DNA of 64,000 nucleotides from DUOA01 sp012839095 (lineage in GTDB: Bacteria; Bacillota; Clostridia; Caldicoprobacterales; DTU083), in assembly GCA_050951505.1 (NCBI GenBank), contig JBMNJE010000011.1, positions 310,001-374,000 on the forward strand. Direction: 5' to 3'. This document shows, piece after piece, positions 8,727 through 18,289 of the stretch. A model generated the notes under the pieces. That model worked only from the letters and a program-made list of their open reading frames with translations, was not told the origin of the DNA and did no database searches. Both the position numbers and the translations under genes were made by a program. Position 1 is the first letter of the stretch. Each line of letters opens with the position of its first letter.

Positions 8727-8751
8727 GAATTCTTCTAAAAAAATGTATAAT
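8723..8751 (+). promoter_or_regulatory. Sigma-A promoter of the V/A-ATPase operon
   Basis: TTGAGA (8723-8728), a 17-base spacer and TATAAT (8746-8751) form a near-consensus promoter about 90 bases before the first ATPase gene. The untranslated leader contains the complementary elements TTGCCA and TGGCAA separated by about 30 bases; their significance is unclear. Confidence 0.75.
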
Positions 8752-8842
8752 AAGCATCAGTGACTTTTAGCAACATTGCCAAAAAATAAACAAACTTGTA
8801 GTGTTATTAATAATGGCAAGAATAAGGTGAAGAGGAGTGTAG

Positions 8843-9154
8843 GTGTTGGCAAGGGAAACCGTTGATATCATCCGTCAGGCTGAACAGGAAGCTGATCAAA
8901 TAGGGAAGGAAGCAGCTGCTGAATGTGAAAGAATAGTGCAGGCTGCCCATGAAGAGGCTGCCAGGCACTTTGAAAATATAACTGAAAAATCCAGAATCAG
9001 AGCAAAGGAGATTCTGGAATCAGCCAGGTGGCAAGGTGATGAGATAATTGCCCGGCAATTGCAGGAGGCAGAGGTTATAACAGCCGATCTCAGAAAAGCA
9101 GCCGCAGAAAAAGAGCAGGAAGCTATCAGGCTTATAATTTCAGAACTGTATTAA
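8843..9154 (+). CDS. V/A-type ATPase peripheral-stalk subunit H/G
   Basis: A 103-residue, almost wholly helical protein with long runs of Glu, Ala, Lys and Arg (for example EQEADQIGKEAAAECERI) and no membrane segment. This fits the small H (AhaH) or G subunit that pairs with subunit E to form the peripheral stalk of archaeal and bacterial V/A-ATPases. The start is GTG at 8843, preceded by GAGGAG. It is the first gene of the nine-gene ATPase operon, and its position directly before subunit I is usual. The sequence alone is low-complexity coiled coil; context carries most of the call. Confidence 0.8.
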   Translation: MLARETVDIIRQAEQEADQIGKEAAAECERIVQAAHEEAARHFENITEKSRIRAKEILESARWQGDEIIARQLQEAEVITADLRKAAAEKEQEAIRLIISELY

Positions 9155-9212
9155 GCTTTCAAAAGGTTTTTAAATAAAGGGCAGCAGGAAGAATCAGGGA
9201 GGAATAAATCAA

Positions 9213-11237
9213 ATGGCAATTCTGCCTATGAAACGCATACATATTTACGCCTTATCAGGGGATCGAAGACCCATATTGGAGGCCTTGCAGCAATTTGGTT
9301 CGGTGCAGGTAAATAATCTGCAGGCAGACGATTATTTCATAAAGAAAGATATTACAGAAGATCTGACTGAAGTTGAACGTGATATGGCAAAGGCAGAAGA
9401 AGCTCTTTCAATTCTGGAGTCTTATTCACCCGAAAACAAGTCAGTATTGGAATCTCTAAGAGGCCGGCAGGAACTTACATTGAGGGCTTATGAGGACTTT
9501 TCCGGCAAAAAGGATGAATTCCTGCAAAAAGCAGAGCACATCAGATATCTGGAAAGGCATATTACTGAGTGTACTGCAGAAATGCAAAAGCTTCAGGTTC
9601 AGATGGATGCATTGACACCCTGGAGTAAGCTGGACATTCCTTTGCAGTTTCAGGGCACTCGTTTATCTTCTGCGCACATAGGGACTCTTCCCGGTGAGGT
9701 TTCGCTGGAAGAGCTTCTTGTTAAACTTATGCAGCTTATACCTGAAGTGGAAGCAATTCATGTGGATATAGTCAGTAAAACCAAAGAGCAAACCTGCATC
9801 TTTGCATTATGCCATCGTAATGACAGTGCTGCTGTTGAGGGCGCGCTCAGAACATTGGGTTTTGCCCGTCCGCCTGTTTCTTCAGGTAATATCCCGCCTG
9901 CCAGGCAGCTGGCAGAGCTGGAAGAAAAACATAAGAATCTTGCCAGTGAATCAGAGAATGCAAAATCCGAAATAATGAGCTTTGCTGATGAGAGGGAAAG
10001 CCTGAAACTGCTTTATGATTGGCTGTCAATGAAGCTTGAGAGGCTTAAAGCAGCCGGCTGCCTCTTGGAATCCAGGCGCATCCTAATGCTTTCCGGATAT
10101 ATTCCCGAACGGGAGATTGATAAAGTTGTTTCTGATTTGGAAAACAGATTTATTGTACATCTTGAAATCGAAGAACCCGATGATAAGGAAGATGTTCCGA
10201 TACTGCTGGAAAACAATAAATTTGTTGAACCGGTGGAGGGCGTACTTGCTTCCTTCAGTTATCCGGGAAAAGGGGAAATCGATCCATCAGCAATAATGTC
10301 TTTATTCTACTACATATTGTTTGGTCTTATGCTGTCTGATGCCGCATATGGGCTTATTATGGCAATTGGCTGCGGGATTTGTTTATGGAAGTTTTCCAAT
10401 ATGGAAAACGGCACCAGAAAAACCCTTCGCATGTTTTTCTTCTGCGGTTTGTCTACTACATTCTGGGGTGCTTTGTTTGGCAGCTGGTTTGGCGATGTTG
10501 TAACAGTGGTATCCACTACCTTCTTCAATAAACCGATATCCATCGATCCATTGTGGTTTGAACCAATGAAGGATCCAATGCGGATGCTTGTATTTTCAAT
10601 GGCTGTGGGTATCATCCACTTATTTGCCGGGCTTGGGGCAAATATTGCTCAAAACGTCAAGGCAAAGAAATATATGGATGCCTTTTATGATGCCGTGCTT
10701 TGGTATTTGCTGGTAGGGGGGCTGATTGTATTTGCCCTTTCAAGCCGGAAGTTTGTAGAAATCCTGAATCTGAATTTTATTGTTCCGGTATCCATCGGGA
10801 AGGCAGCTTCCATTGTCTCCGCTGCTGCGGCTGTGGGCATTGTACTGACTGCCGGCAGGGAATCAAGGAATTGGTTTAAACGGATTGCCAAGGGATTATA
10901 CGGGCTGTATAATGTATCCGGTTATTTGAGCGATATATTATCATATTCTCGTTTGCTGGCCCTCGGATTGGCTACAGGAGTAATTGCCACAGTTATCAAC
11001 CAAATGGGTGCCATGGGTGGAAACAGTATATTTGGCGCAATACTTTTTGTCCTGGTGTTTGTGGTTGGTCATGCTATTAACCTGGGTATTAATCTGCTGG
11101 GTGCTTATGTTCATACCAATCGTTTATCCTTTGTAGAATTCTTTGGCAAATTCTATGGAGGTGGGGGAAGTGAATTTACGCCTCTCGGCGTTCATACTAA
11201 ATATTATAAACTCAAGGAGGAAACTAATCATGGATAA
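9213..11237 (+). CDS. ntpI: V/A-type ATPase membrane subunit I (a-subunit homologue)
   Basis: A 674-residue protein. Residues 1-340 form a cytoplasmic helical arm that holds the peripheral stalks; residues 345-655 contain about seven or eight membrane segments that form the ion half-channels against the rotor. Characteristic motifs are MSLFYYILFGLMLSDAAYGL, FGSWFGDVV and YLSDILSYSRLLALGLATG, the last holding the essential channel Arg. The C-terminal LSFVEFFGKFYGGGG is also typical. The ATG at 9213 follows GGGAGG. The stop overlaps the start of subunit K by eight bases. Confidence 0.95.
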   Translation: MAILPMKRIHIYALSGDRRPILEALQQFGSVQVNNLQADDYFIKKDITEDLTEVERDMAKAEEALSILESYSPENKSVLESLRGRQELTLRAYEDFSGKKDEFLQKAEHIRYLERHITECTAEMQKLQVQMDALTPWSKLDIPLQFQGTRLSSAHIGTLPGEVSLEELLVKLMQLIPEVEAIHVDIVSKTKEQTCIFALCHRNDSAAVEGALRTLGFARPPVSSGNIPPARQLAELEEKHKNLASESENAKSEIMSFADERESLKLLYDWLSMKLERLKAAGCLLESRRILMLSGYIPEREIDKVVSDLENRFIVHLEIEEPDDKEDVPILLENNKFVEPVEGVLASFSYPGKGEIDPSAIMSLFYYILFGLMLSDAAYGLIMAIGCGICLWKFSNMENGTRKTLRMFFFCGLSTTFWGALFGSWFGDVVTVVSTTFFNKPISIDPLWFEPMKDPMRMLVFSMAVGIIHLFAGLGANIAQNVKAKKYMDAFYDAVLWYLLVGGLIVFALSSRKFVEILNLNFIVPVSIGKAASIVSAAAAVGIVLTAGRESRNWFKRIAKGLYGLYNVSGYLSDILSYSRLLALGLATGVIATVINQMGAMGGNSIFGAILFVLVFVVGHAINLGINLLGAYVHTNRLSFVEFFGKFYGGGGSEFTPLGVHTKYYKLKEETNHG

Positions 11238-11712
11238 TCTTGGAATGTTATTTGCTCTATTAGGAGCTGTATTGGCGGCTTTAATGGCCGGTATCGGCTC
11301 TGCCATAGCTGTCGGAATGGCCGGTGAAGCTGCTGCAGGTGTTGTTACAGATGATCCTTCCAAATTTGGAAAGGTGCTGATTCTTCAGCTTCTTCCCGGC
11401 ACACAGGGAATATACGGGTTGCTTATTGCATTCCTGACACTAACGCAAATAGGTGTTCTTGGCGGTACTTCTGATATTTCACTTGCCAAGGGGTTACTGT
11501 ATTTTGTATCCTGTATGCCCATAGCAATTGTAGGTCTGTGGTCTGCTTTGCGACAGGCACGTGCATCCATTGCCAGTATTGCACTGGTTGCAAAACGTCC
11601 CGATCAGGCCGGTAAGGCAATTATTTTTCCGGCAATGGTAGAAACCTATGCAATTCTTGCATTGCTTATTTCCATTCTGGCTGTAACGGGTATAGGTGGC
11701 TTGAACATATAA
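11230..11712 (+). CDS. ntpK: V/A-type ATPase rotor subunit K with Na+-site residues
   Basis: A 160-residue proteolipid with two fused hairpins (four membrane helices), as in Enterococcus hirae NtpK. AAGGAGG places the start at ATG 11230, not further upstream in the same open frame. The first half has LPGTQGIYG (Thr58, Gln59) where a carboxylate is lost, and the second half has the ion-carrying Glu139 in FPAMVETYAIL. Gln109 in RQARAS aligns with NtpK Gln110. Thr64, Gln65, Gln110 and Glu139 are the NtpK sodium ligands, so this rotor is predicted to move Na+, though H+ use cannot be excluded. Having one carboxylate per four helices is typical of V-type rotors. Confidence 0.94.
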   Translation: MDNLGMLFALLGAVLAALMAGIGSAIAVGMAGEAAAGVVTDDPSKFGKVLILQLLPGTQGIYGLLIAFLTLTQIGVLGGTSDISLAKGLLYFVSCMPIAIVGLWSALRQARASIASIALVAKRPDQAGKAIIFPAMVETYAILALLISILAVTGIGGLNI

Positions 11713-11741
11713 GAAGAATATCCGGATAGGAGAGCAGGTTA

Positions 11742-12335
11742 ATGTCAGGGTTGAATAAATTAGTAGAGCAGATAATAACAACAGCAAGGGATGCAGCAGA
11801 TGCTAAACTTGCTGAAGCCCGCCGGCAAGCAGAAAGTATAATTCTGGAGGCTGAAGAGAGGGCAAGGCAGGAAAGCGATATCATTCTTCAGGAAGCCAAT
11901 GAAAAGGCATCGGATATTATAGAAAGAGCCAAATCGTCCGCCGACCTGCAAAAAAGAAGAGCTATTCTGTCTGCAAAGCAGCAGATTATAGAAGGCACCA
12001 TGAAAAAGACAATGAATACTCTTAAGTCTTTACCCAAAGAAGAATATATTGACTTAATCCTTAGAATGGTATCCAGATATGCTCAGCCTCAATGCGGCAG
12101 CATAATATTTTCCAAGCGGGATCTGGAGCGTCTCCCTGCTGACTTTGAGCGGCAGTTAAATGAAAGGCTCAAATCAAATGGAGGCTCTTTAACCTTATCT
12201 TCGGAGAACCGGCAGATTGACGGTGGGTTTGTTTTGGTTTATGGAGATATAGAAGAGAATTGTACTTTCGAAGCCATTTTAAGCAGCAAGTATGACATCC
12301 TGCAGGATAAGGTTAACGATTTCTTATTTGCATAA
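11742..12335 (+). CDS. ntpE: V/A-type ATPase subunit E
   Basis: A 197-residue peripheral-stalk subunit. The N-terminal 90 residues are a charged coiled coil (EARRQAESIILEAEERARQE) that pairs with subunit H/G. The C-terminal domain (SLPKEEYIDLILRMVSRYAQ, then GGFVLVYGDIEENCTFEA) is the globular head that docks on A3B3. Spacing to both neighbours is about 30 bases. Length and motif order are ordinary for the family. Confidence 0.92.
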   Translation: MSGLNKLVEQIITTARDAADAKLAEARRQAESIILEAEERARQESDIILQEANEKASDIIERAKSSADLQKRRAILSAKQQIIEGTMKKTMNTLKSLPKEEYIDLILRMVSRYAQPQCGSIIFSKRDLERLPADFERQLNERLKSNGGSLTLSSENRQIDGGFVLVYGDIEENCTFEAILSSKYDILQDKVNDFLFA

Positions 12336-12364
12336 AGCCATCCTGCCAGGAGGAGGAAACCATT

Positions 12365-13333
12365 ATGCAGGAAAAACACTATGTATATGCTGTGGCACGA
12401 ATCCGTTCAAAGGAGATGCAGCTTCTTGATACGCAGTTTATCAACCAGCTTGTTGCAGCCCCCGGCTATGATGAATGCCTGAAATTACTGTTGGATAAAG
12501 GCTGGGGCAGGGAAGGCAGTACTGAACTGGAACAGATTCTTGCTTATGAACAGGAAAGGACATGGTCCTTTATATCAGAATTGGTAGAGGATATGTCAGT
12601 ATTTAACGTTCTCTTGCTGCCCAATGATTATCATAACTTAAAAGCAGCGATTAAGATGGTTTATACAGGATTCGATGATAGAGGTCTTTTTTTGTCCCGT
12701 GGAACCATAGATGCTGATACTATCCTCAAAGCAGTTAAGGCTCAGGATTTTTCCTTGCTGCCTGAGCATATGAGTTCTTCTGCCAGGGAAGCCTACCAGG
12801 TATTAACTGAGACCGGTGACGGCCAACTGTGCGATCTGATTATTGATAAAGCTGCATTGGAAGCACTTTATTCAGCCGGTAAAGAACAGACTGATGATGT
12901 ACTAAGGCTTTTTGCTGAACTTAAAATAGCATCCTCCAATATAAAAATAGCGGTACGGGCTCAAAGAACAGGGAAGCCTCTGGAATGGATACAGCGTGCT
13001 TTGGCTCCCTGTGATTCTCTGGATATTGAAAAGCTGTCTCAGGCAGCAGCTTCAGGCCTTGAGGAGATCTATGAATACCTGAGGCGCACAGAGTACGAAG
13101 AAGGGGTTAAGGAATTGGAGCAATCCCTGTCGCACTTTGAAAAATGGTGCGATGACAGGCTGATATTAAAGATACAGCCTCAGAAATACAACCCCTTTAC
13201 CACAGGGCCCCTTGCAGCATATCTGCTGGCCAGGGACAACGAAATAAGAACGGTGCGCATTATTCTTTTAGGCAAGTTGAATCAGCTCTCCGATCAATCC
13301 ATCAGAGAAAGGTTAAGGATAATGTATGTATAA
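12365..13333 (+). CDS. ntpC: V/A-type ATPase subunit C
   Basis: A 322-residue helical protein matching the V/A subunit C (d-type) that couples the central stalk to the K ring. Motifs include YVYAVARIRSKEMQLLDTQF at the N-terminus, LLLPNDYHNLKAAIKMVYTG in the middle, and the closing segment PLAAYLLARDNEIRTVRIIL. GGAGGAGG precedes the ATG. It overlaps the F gene by eight bases. Confidence 0.93.
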   Translation: MQEKHYVYAVARIRSKEMQLLDTQFINQLVAAPGYDECLKLLLDKGWGREGSTELEQILAYEQERTWSFISELVEDMSVFNVLLLPNDYHNLKAAIKMVYTGFDDRGLFLSRGTIDADTILKAVKAQDFSLLPEHMSSSAREAYQVLTETGDGQLCDLIIDKAALEALYSAGKEQTDDVLRLFAELKIASSNIKIAVRAQRTGKPLEWIQRALAPCDSLDIEKLSQAAASGLEEIYEYLRRTEYEEGVKELEQSLSHFEKWCDDRLILKIQPQKYNPFTTGPLAAYLLARDNEIRTVRIILLGKLNQLSDQSIRERLRIMYV

Positions 13334-13652
13334 GATAGCAGTATTGGGTGACAGAGACAGCATATATGGTTTTGCGGCACTAGGTCTGGATATCCATCCG
13401 GTTTCATTATCCGATGATGTATCCGAGGCCGCAACAAAGTTGAAGGAGCTTGCTGAGAGTGATTATGCGGTGATATATATCATAGAATCATTGGCTGAGA
13501 AACTAATGAGTGAAATCCGCAGTTACAATACCGTGAAACTGCCTGCAATTATTCCGATTCCGGGGGCATCCGGCAATACCGGACTGGGGATGAGAATGGT
13601 TAAGAAATCAGTAGAACAGGCCGTAGGCTCAGATATCCTGTTTCGTGAATGA
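13326..13652 (+). CDS. ntpF: V/A-type ATPase subunit F
   Basis: A 108-residue Rossmann-like protein (YKIAVLGDRDSIYGFAALGL, then AVIYIIESLAEKL and LPAIIPIPGASGNTG) typical of the central-stalk F subunit, which binds subunit D and may regulate coupling. Its ATG lies within the last codons of subunit C, so translation is probably coupled. Length is usual. Confidence 0.93.
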   Translation: MYKIAVLGDRDSIYGFAALGLDIHPVSLSDDVSEAATKLKELAESDYAVIYIIESLAEKLMSEIRSYNTVKLPAIIPIPGASGNTGLGMRMVKKSVEQAVGSDILFRE

Positions 13653-13712
13653 TTCGTGATTGATATGGAGATACATACTTTACTGTAATATTGATAAAGA
13701 GGTGGACCAAAA

Positions 13713-15482
13713 ATGAGTAAGGGTACCATTAAAAAAGTTGCCGGCCCACTTGTTGTAGCAGAGGGCATGCGGAATGCGAATATGTTTGACGTTGTCCGTG
13801 TAAGTGACCAGCGACTGATTGGTGAAATAATAGAGATTCATGGAGATGAAGCTTCTATACAGGTATATGAGGAAACATCCGGCCTGGGACCGGGTGAGCC
13901 GGTTGAATCCACGGGCTTCCCTATGAGCGTGGAACTGGGCCCGGGTCTGTTGGGAGGTATTTATGACGGCATCCAACGCCCATTGGATCTTATCAGGGAA
14001 CAGACGGGAAATAACCTAAAAAGGGGAATTGAGGTACCTTCTCTCGACAGGGAGAAAAAATGGCACTTTGTTCCCTCCGTTCAAGCGGGAGATGAAGTGG
14101 AAGCCGGGGATATAATTGGTACAGTTCAGGAGACTGAATTCATAGTACATAAGATCATGGTTCCCTATGGAATAAAAGGAACTGTTCAATCCATAAGGGA
14201 AGGCGAATACACCGTCGAGGATACGGCTGCAACTATCATTGATGAAAATGGAACAGAAAAACAGATAAAGCTAATGCAAACCTGGCCGGTTCGTGCAGGA
14301 CGTCCCTATAAGGAGAAAAAAGCACCATTTATGCCTCTGATAACCGGCCAGCGTGTAATCGATACCTTGTTTCCCCTTGCCAAGGGTGGTGTTGCAGCTG
14401 TGCCCGGACCTTTTGGTTCAGGTAAGACAGTTGTGCAGCATCAATTGGCCAAGTGGGCTGAAGCGGATATCGTAGTGTATATCGGATGCGGGGAACGGGG
14501 AAATGAAATGACCGACGTTCTCAATGAATTTCCGGAACTGAAGGATCCCAAAACCGGAGAATCCCTGATGCAGCGTACCGTATTGATAGCCAATACATCG
14601 GATATGCCCGTTGCAGCCAGAGAGGCATCCATATATACCGGAATTACTATTGCTGAATATTTCCGTGACATGGGATATTCGGTTGCATTAATGGCTGATT
14701 CCACTTCCAGGTGGGCAGAGGCTCTTCGAGAGATGTCAGGCCGTCTGGAAGAGATGCCTGGTGAAGAAGGCTATCCTGCCTATCTGGCCAGCCGCCTTGC
14801 TCAGTTCTATGAGCGGGCAGGCCATGTTGTTGCATTGGGTAAAGAAGGCAGGGAAGGTGCTTTGTCAGTAATCGGTGCAGTATCACCGCCCGGCGGCGAC
14901 TTATCCGAGCCGGTTACCCAGGCCACCCTTCGTATTGTAAAGGTATTCTGGAGCCTGGATGCAGCTTTGGCTTACAGTCGTCATTTTCCGGCGGTGAACT
15001 GGCTGACCAGTTATTCCCTGTATACGGATACCACTGCCCAATGGTTTAACAGCAATGTAGGCAGTAATTGGACGGAGCATAGAGCACGCCTTATGCGCCT
15101 GCTGCAGGATGAGGCCGAATTGGAGGAAATAGTTAAACTGGTTGGTATGGACGCTGTTTCGGCATCTGACAGGTTAAAACTTGAAATAGCACGATCCATA
15201 CGGGAAGACTTCCTGCATCAGGATGCCTTCCATGATATCGACACCTATACTCCTCTGGAAAAACAGTATTCAATGATCAGGCTGATACTTAGCTTCTATG
15301 ATGAAGCAGCGGCAGCCCTTGATAGGGGAGCAGATATAGAGAAACTGGTCAGTCTGCCCGTTCGTGAGCGAATTGGCCGCTATAAATATGTTAGCACAGA
15401 CAGAATTGAAGAGGAATTTAATCAGATATCAGGTGAAGTTTCGAATCAAATACAGGAATTGCTGCAAAAGGAGGACTTCTAA
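13713..15482 (+). CDS. ntpA: V/A-type ATPase catalytic subunit A
   Basis: A 589-residue catalytic subunit. The P-loop GPFGSGKT lies near residues 232-239; GCGERGNEM, the Walker B strand YSVALMADSTSRWAEALREM, and the nonhomologous insertion near residues 110-200 that separates V/A subunit A from F-type beta are all present. It hydrolyses or makes ATP at the A/B interfaces. AGAGGTGG precedes the ATG. Its stop (TAATG) overlaps the start of subunit B. Confidence 0.97.
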   Translation: MSKGTIKKVAGPLVVAEGMRNANMFDVVRVSDQRLIGEIIEIHGDEASIQVYEETSGLGPGEPVESTGFPMSVELGPGLLGGIYDGIQRPLDLIREQTGNNLKRGIEVPSLDREKKWHFVPSVQAGDEVEAGDIIGTVQETEFIVHKIMVPYGIKGTVQSIREGEYTVEDTAATIIDENGTEKQIKLMQTWPVRAGRPYKEKKAPFMPLITGQRVIDTLFPLAKGGVAAVPGPFGSGKTVVQHQLAKWAEADIVVYIGCGERGNEMTDVLNEFPELKDPKTGESLMQRTVLIANTSDMPVAAREASIYTGITIAEYFRDMGYSVALMADSTSRWAEALREMSGRLEEMPGEEGYPAYLASRLAQFYERAGHVVALGKEGREGALSVIGAVSPPGGDLSEPVTQATLRIVKVFWSLDAALAYSRHFPAVNWLTSYSLYTDTTAQWFNSNVGSNWTEHRARLMRLLQDEAELEEIVKLVGMDAVSASDRLKLEIARSIREDFLHQDAFHDIDTYTPLEKQYSMIRLILSFYDEAAAALDRGADIEKLVSLPVRERIGRYKYVSTDRIEEEFNQISGEVSNQIQELLQKEDF

Positions 15483-16861
15483 TGCCTAAGGAATATAGAA
15501 CGATACAGGAAGTTGCCGGTCCTCTGATGCTGGTAAGAGGCGTAGAAGATGTAACCTTTGATGAACTGGGTGAAATCGAACTGGTCAATGGGGAAACCCG
15601 CAGGTGCAGGGTGCTGGAAATCGACGGCAGCAATGCATTGGTTCAGTTATTTGAAAGCTCCACAGGAATCAACCTGTCCAACAGCAAGGTTCGCTTCCTG
15701 GGACGGAGCATGGAGCTTGGCGTATCAGAAGATATGTTGAGCAGGGTGTTCGACGGTTTGGGAAGACCGATAGACAACGGGCCGGAGATCCTGCCGGATG
15801 TAAGGCTGGATATTAATGGACTGCCAATGAACCCCACAGCCCGTAATTATCCTCAGGAATTCATCCAAACAGGGATATCCGCCATTGACGGCCTGAACAC
15901 ATTGGTACGCGGACAAAAACTGCCTATATTCTCAGCGTCAGGACTGCCTCATGCCCAGCTGGCAGCGCAGATTGCCCGTCAGGCACAGGTAAGGGGAACC
16001 AGGGAGCCTTTTGCAGTGGTATTTGCTGCTATTGGCATAACCTTTGAGGAAGCAAACTTCTTTATTGAAAGCTTCCGGGAAACAGGAGCAATTGACCGTG
16101 CTGTAATGTTTATGAATCTGGCAAATGATCCTGCCATTGAGCGGATTGCTACTCCCCGGATGGCTTTGACTGCAGCGGAATATCTGGCTTTTACCAAGGG
16201 GATGCATGTGCTGGTTATATTAACTGACATAACCAATTATGCCGATGCCCTGCGTGAGGTTTCCGCAGCCCGTAAGGAAGTGCCGGGCAGAAGGGGCTAT
16301 CCCGGTTATATGTATACCGACTTGGCTTCCCTTTATGAACGGGCAGGCAGACAAAAGGGACTGCCGGGCTCAATAACCCTGATTCCCATACTGACTATGC
16401 CGGAGGATGACAAAACCCATCCCATTCCGGACCTTACCGGATATATAACAGAAGGGCAGATAATTCTCAGCCGTGAACTGTACCGTAAGGGCGTTACACC
16501 GCCCATTGATGTCCTTCCCTCTTTATCCCGTCTCAAGGATAAGGGAATAGGTGAGGGAAAAACCCGGGAAGACCACGCCAATACCATGAACCAGTTGTTT
16601 GCAGCTTATGCCCGGGGAAAAGAAGCAAAGGAATTGATGGTTATTCTCGGTGAAGCCGCTTTAACCAATATAGACAGACTCTATGCCAGGTTTGCCGATG
16701 AATTTGAGCAGCGATATGTTTCTCAGGGATACGAAGTTAACCGTACCATTGAGGAGACCCTGGACCTTGGCTGGGAACTTCTTAGGATTCTGCCCCGCAG
16801 TGAGCTGAAACGTATCCGAGATGAATATCTGGATGAATATTATGATGCGAGGGAGGCATAG
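15482..16861 (+). CDS. ntpB: V/A-type ATPase non-catalytic subunit B
   Basis: A 459-residue subunit B. It lacks a functional P-loop, having FSASGLPHAQLAAQIARQAQ at that position as in other B subunits, but keeps VFAAIGITFEEANFF, ILTDITNYADALREVSAARK and RRGYPGYMYTDLASLYERAG. It completes the A3B3 hexamer and shares the nucleotide sites. It begins within the stop codon of subunit A (TAATG), and D follows two bases later. Confidence 0.97.
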   Translation: MPKEYRTIQEVAGPLMLVRGVEDVTFDELGEIELVNGETRRCRVLEIDGSNALVQLFESSTGINLSNSKVRFLGRSMELGVSEDMLSRVFDGLGRPIDNGPEILPDVRLDINGLPMNPTARNYPQEFIQTGISAIDGLNTLVRGQKLPIFSASGLPHAQLAAQIARQAQVRGTREPFAVVFAAIGITFEEANFFIESFRETGAIDRAVMFMNLANDPAIERIATPRMALTAAEYLAFTKGMHVLVILTDITNYADALREVSAARKEVPGRRGYPGYMYTDLASLYERAGRQKGLPGSITLIPILTMPEDDKTHPIPDLTGYITEGQIILSRELYRKGVTPPIDVLPSLSRLKDKGIGEGKTREDHANTMNQLFAAYARGKEAKELMVILGEAALTNIDRLYARFADEFEQRYVSQGYEVNRTIEETLDLGWELLRILPRSELKRIRDEYLDEYYDAREA

Positions 16862-16863
16862 TC

Positions 16864-17532
16864 GTGGCCGGGAAGCATGTAAACCCCACACGAATGGAGC
16901 TGACCAACCTGAAGCGGAAGCTGGTAACTGCCGTAAGGGGACACAAACTTCTGAAGGATAAACGTGATGAATTGATGAGGCAGTTTCTGGAATTGGTTCA
17001 GGAAAACAGACGGCTGCGTGAACGGGTGGAAGAGGGGATCGCTTCTGCCAATAAGAACTTTGTGCTGGCCAGGGCTGTCATGCAGGATGAGACTTTGAAA
17101 ACAGCTTTTTTGGCTCCCAAGCAGGAGGTTTACCTGGATACAGGCGAGAAAAATATAATGAGCGTTATAATCCCCCAATTTACCTATAAAACCCGTACTT
17201 CAGACCCTAATGATATTTATTCCTACGGATATGCCTTTACCTCCGGTGATCTGGACAGTGCTGTCAAATCTCTGGCAGATATATTGCCCGATATGCTGCG
17301 TCTGGCGGAAGTTGAAAAAGCATGTCAGATGATGGCTGCCGAAATAGAAAAGACAAGGCGCCGGGTTAATGCATTAGAGCATGTTATGATTCCGGAAATG
17401 AAGGAAAACATTAAATATATCACAATGAAGCTGGATGAGAATGAGCGCAGCACCCAGGTACGTCTGATGAAGGTAAAGGATATGATGCTGGAACAGGCAC
17501 ATCAGTACAGCAAGCGGTATGCTGCTGATTAG
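16864..17532 (+). CDS. ntpD: V/A-type ATPase central-stalk subunit D
   Basis: A 222-residue coiled-coil axle. The N-terminal HVNPTRMELTNLKRKLVTAV and C-terminal RRRVNALEHVMIPEMKENIK are the family signatures; the two long helices pack as the rotor shaft inside A3B3. The start is GTG at 16864, just two bases after the B stop, with GGGAGG in the end of B. It closes the ATPase gene set. Confidence 0.96.
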   Translation: MAGKHVNPTRMELTNLKRKLVTAVRGHKLLKDKRDELMRQFLELVQENRRLRERVEEGIASANKNFVLARAVMQDETLKTAFLAPKQEVYLDTGEKNIMSVIIPQFTYKTRTSDPNDIYSYGYAFTSGDLDSAVKSLADILPDMLRLAEVEKACQMMAAEIEKTRRRVNALEHVMIPEMKENIKYITMKLDENERSTQVRLMKVKDMMLEQAHQYSKRYAAD

Positions 17533-17556
17533 GATGTTTGCAAGGAGGATCCGGTT

Positions 17557-18048
17557 ATGATAAGTGACTTGGATATGAAGCACCTGCGCCGATGTGTTGA
17601 GTTGGCAGAAATCGCGCTGGAGAAGGGTGACGAGCCGTTTGGTTCAGTGCTTGTCTCAGCTGACGGAGATGTGCTTGCTGAAGATCACAATCATGTTGCC
17701 GGCGGCGACAATACACAACATCCGGAATTTGCCCTGGCACGATGGGCAGCCGCCAACTTGACACCTGAAGAAAGAAGCATGGCTACAGTTTATACCTCAG
17801 GCGAACATTGCCCCATGTGCGCTGCTGCACACGGCTGGGTTGGCCTGGGCAGGATAGTCTATGCAAGCTCATCCAGGCAGCTGGCGGAATGGCTGAATGA
17901 AATGGGGGTTGCTCCGACACGCGTCCGGAATCTGCCCATTCAGGATGTTATTCGTGATACCATAGTAGACGGACCTGTTCCGGAACTGGCGGAACAAGTC
18001 CGGCAACTTCATCGACAGTTTTACACAGCAAAGCGTAAGAACTCATAA
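17557..18048 (+). CDS. Nucleoside/base deaminase of the CMP/dCMP deaminase fold
   Basis: A 163-residue cytoplasmic zinc deaminase. Zinc and proton-shuttle residues are His55-Pro-Glu57 (QHPEFALARWA) and Cys85, Cys88 (SGEHCPMC). The wording around the sites (DEPFGSVLVSADGDVLAEDH) resembles the guanine deaminase/TadA-like branch rather than cytidine deaminase. His84 replaces the Pro usually seen before the first Cys. Substrates could be guanine, another base, or a tRNA base, though TadA is normally shorter and more basic. It follows the ATPase D gene by 24 bases with its own AAGGAGG and may be read through from that operon. A strong terminator follows downstream. Confidence 0.78.
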   Translation: MISDLDMKHLRRCVELAEIALEKGDEPFGSVLVSADGDVLAEDHNHVAGGDNTQHPEFALARWAAANLTPEERSMATVYTSGEHCPMCAAAHGWVGLGRIVYASSSRQLAEWLNEMGVAPTRVRNLPIQDVIRDTIVDGPVPELAEQVRQLHRQFYTAKRKNS

Positions 18049-18171
18049 CGCTGACGACATATGAAATATTATACTGTTAATGCGTTAATAAATAATGATT
18101 ATCAGAGGATGGATATAAATAAAGAGTAAATAGCTGTAATTTAGCTTTGAAAACTCTCCAGGAAATAATAG

Positions 18172-18209
18172 ACTGTCAACCGAGAACTGCTTCGGTTGAC
18201 AGTTTTTTG
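18172..18209 (+). terminator. Terminator after the ATPase/deaminase run
   Basis: A perfect 12-bp stem (18172-18183 with 18192-18203) and an 8-base loop are followed by TTTTTG. It lies about 120 bases after the deaminase stop. Confidence 0.88.
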
Positions 18210-18289
18210 TTTTCGACATGTTTCATAATTTTCTACTGCGTTGATATACTAACTAAGTATGTAATAATGAAATGCGGAGGCTGGTTGGT

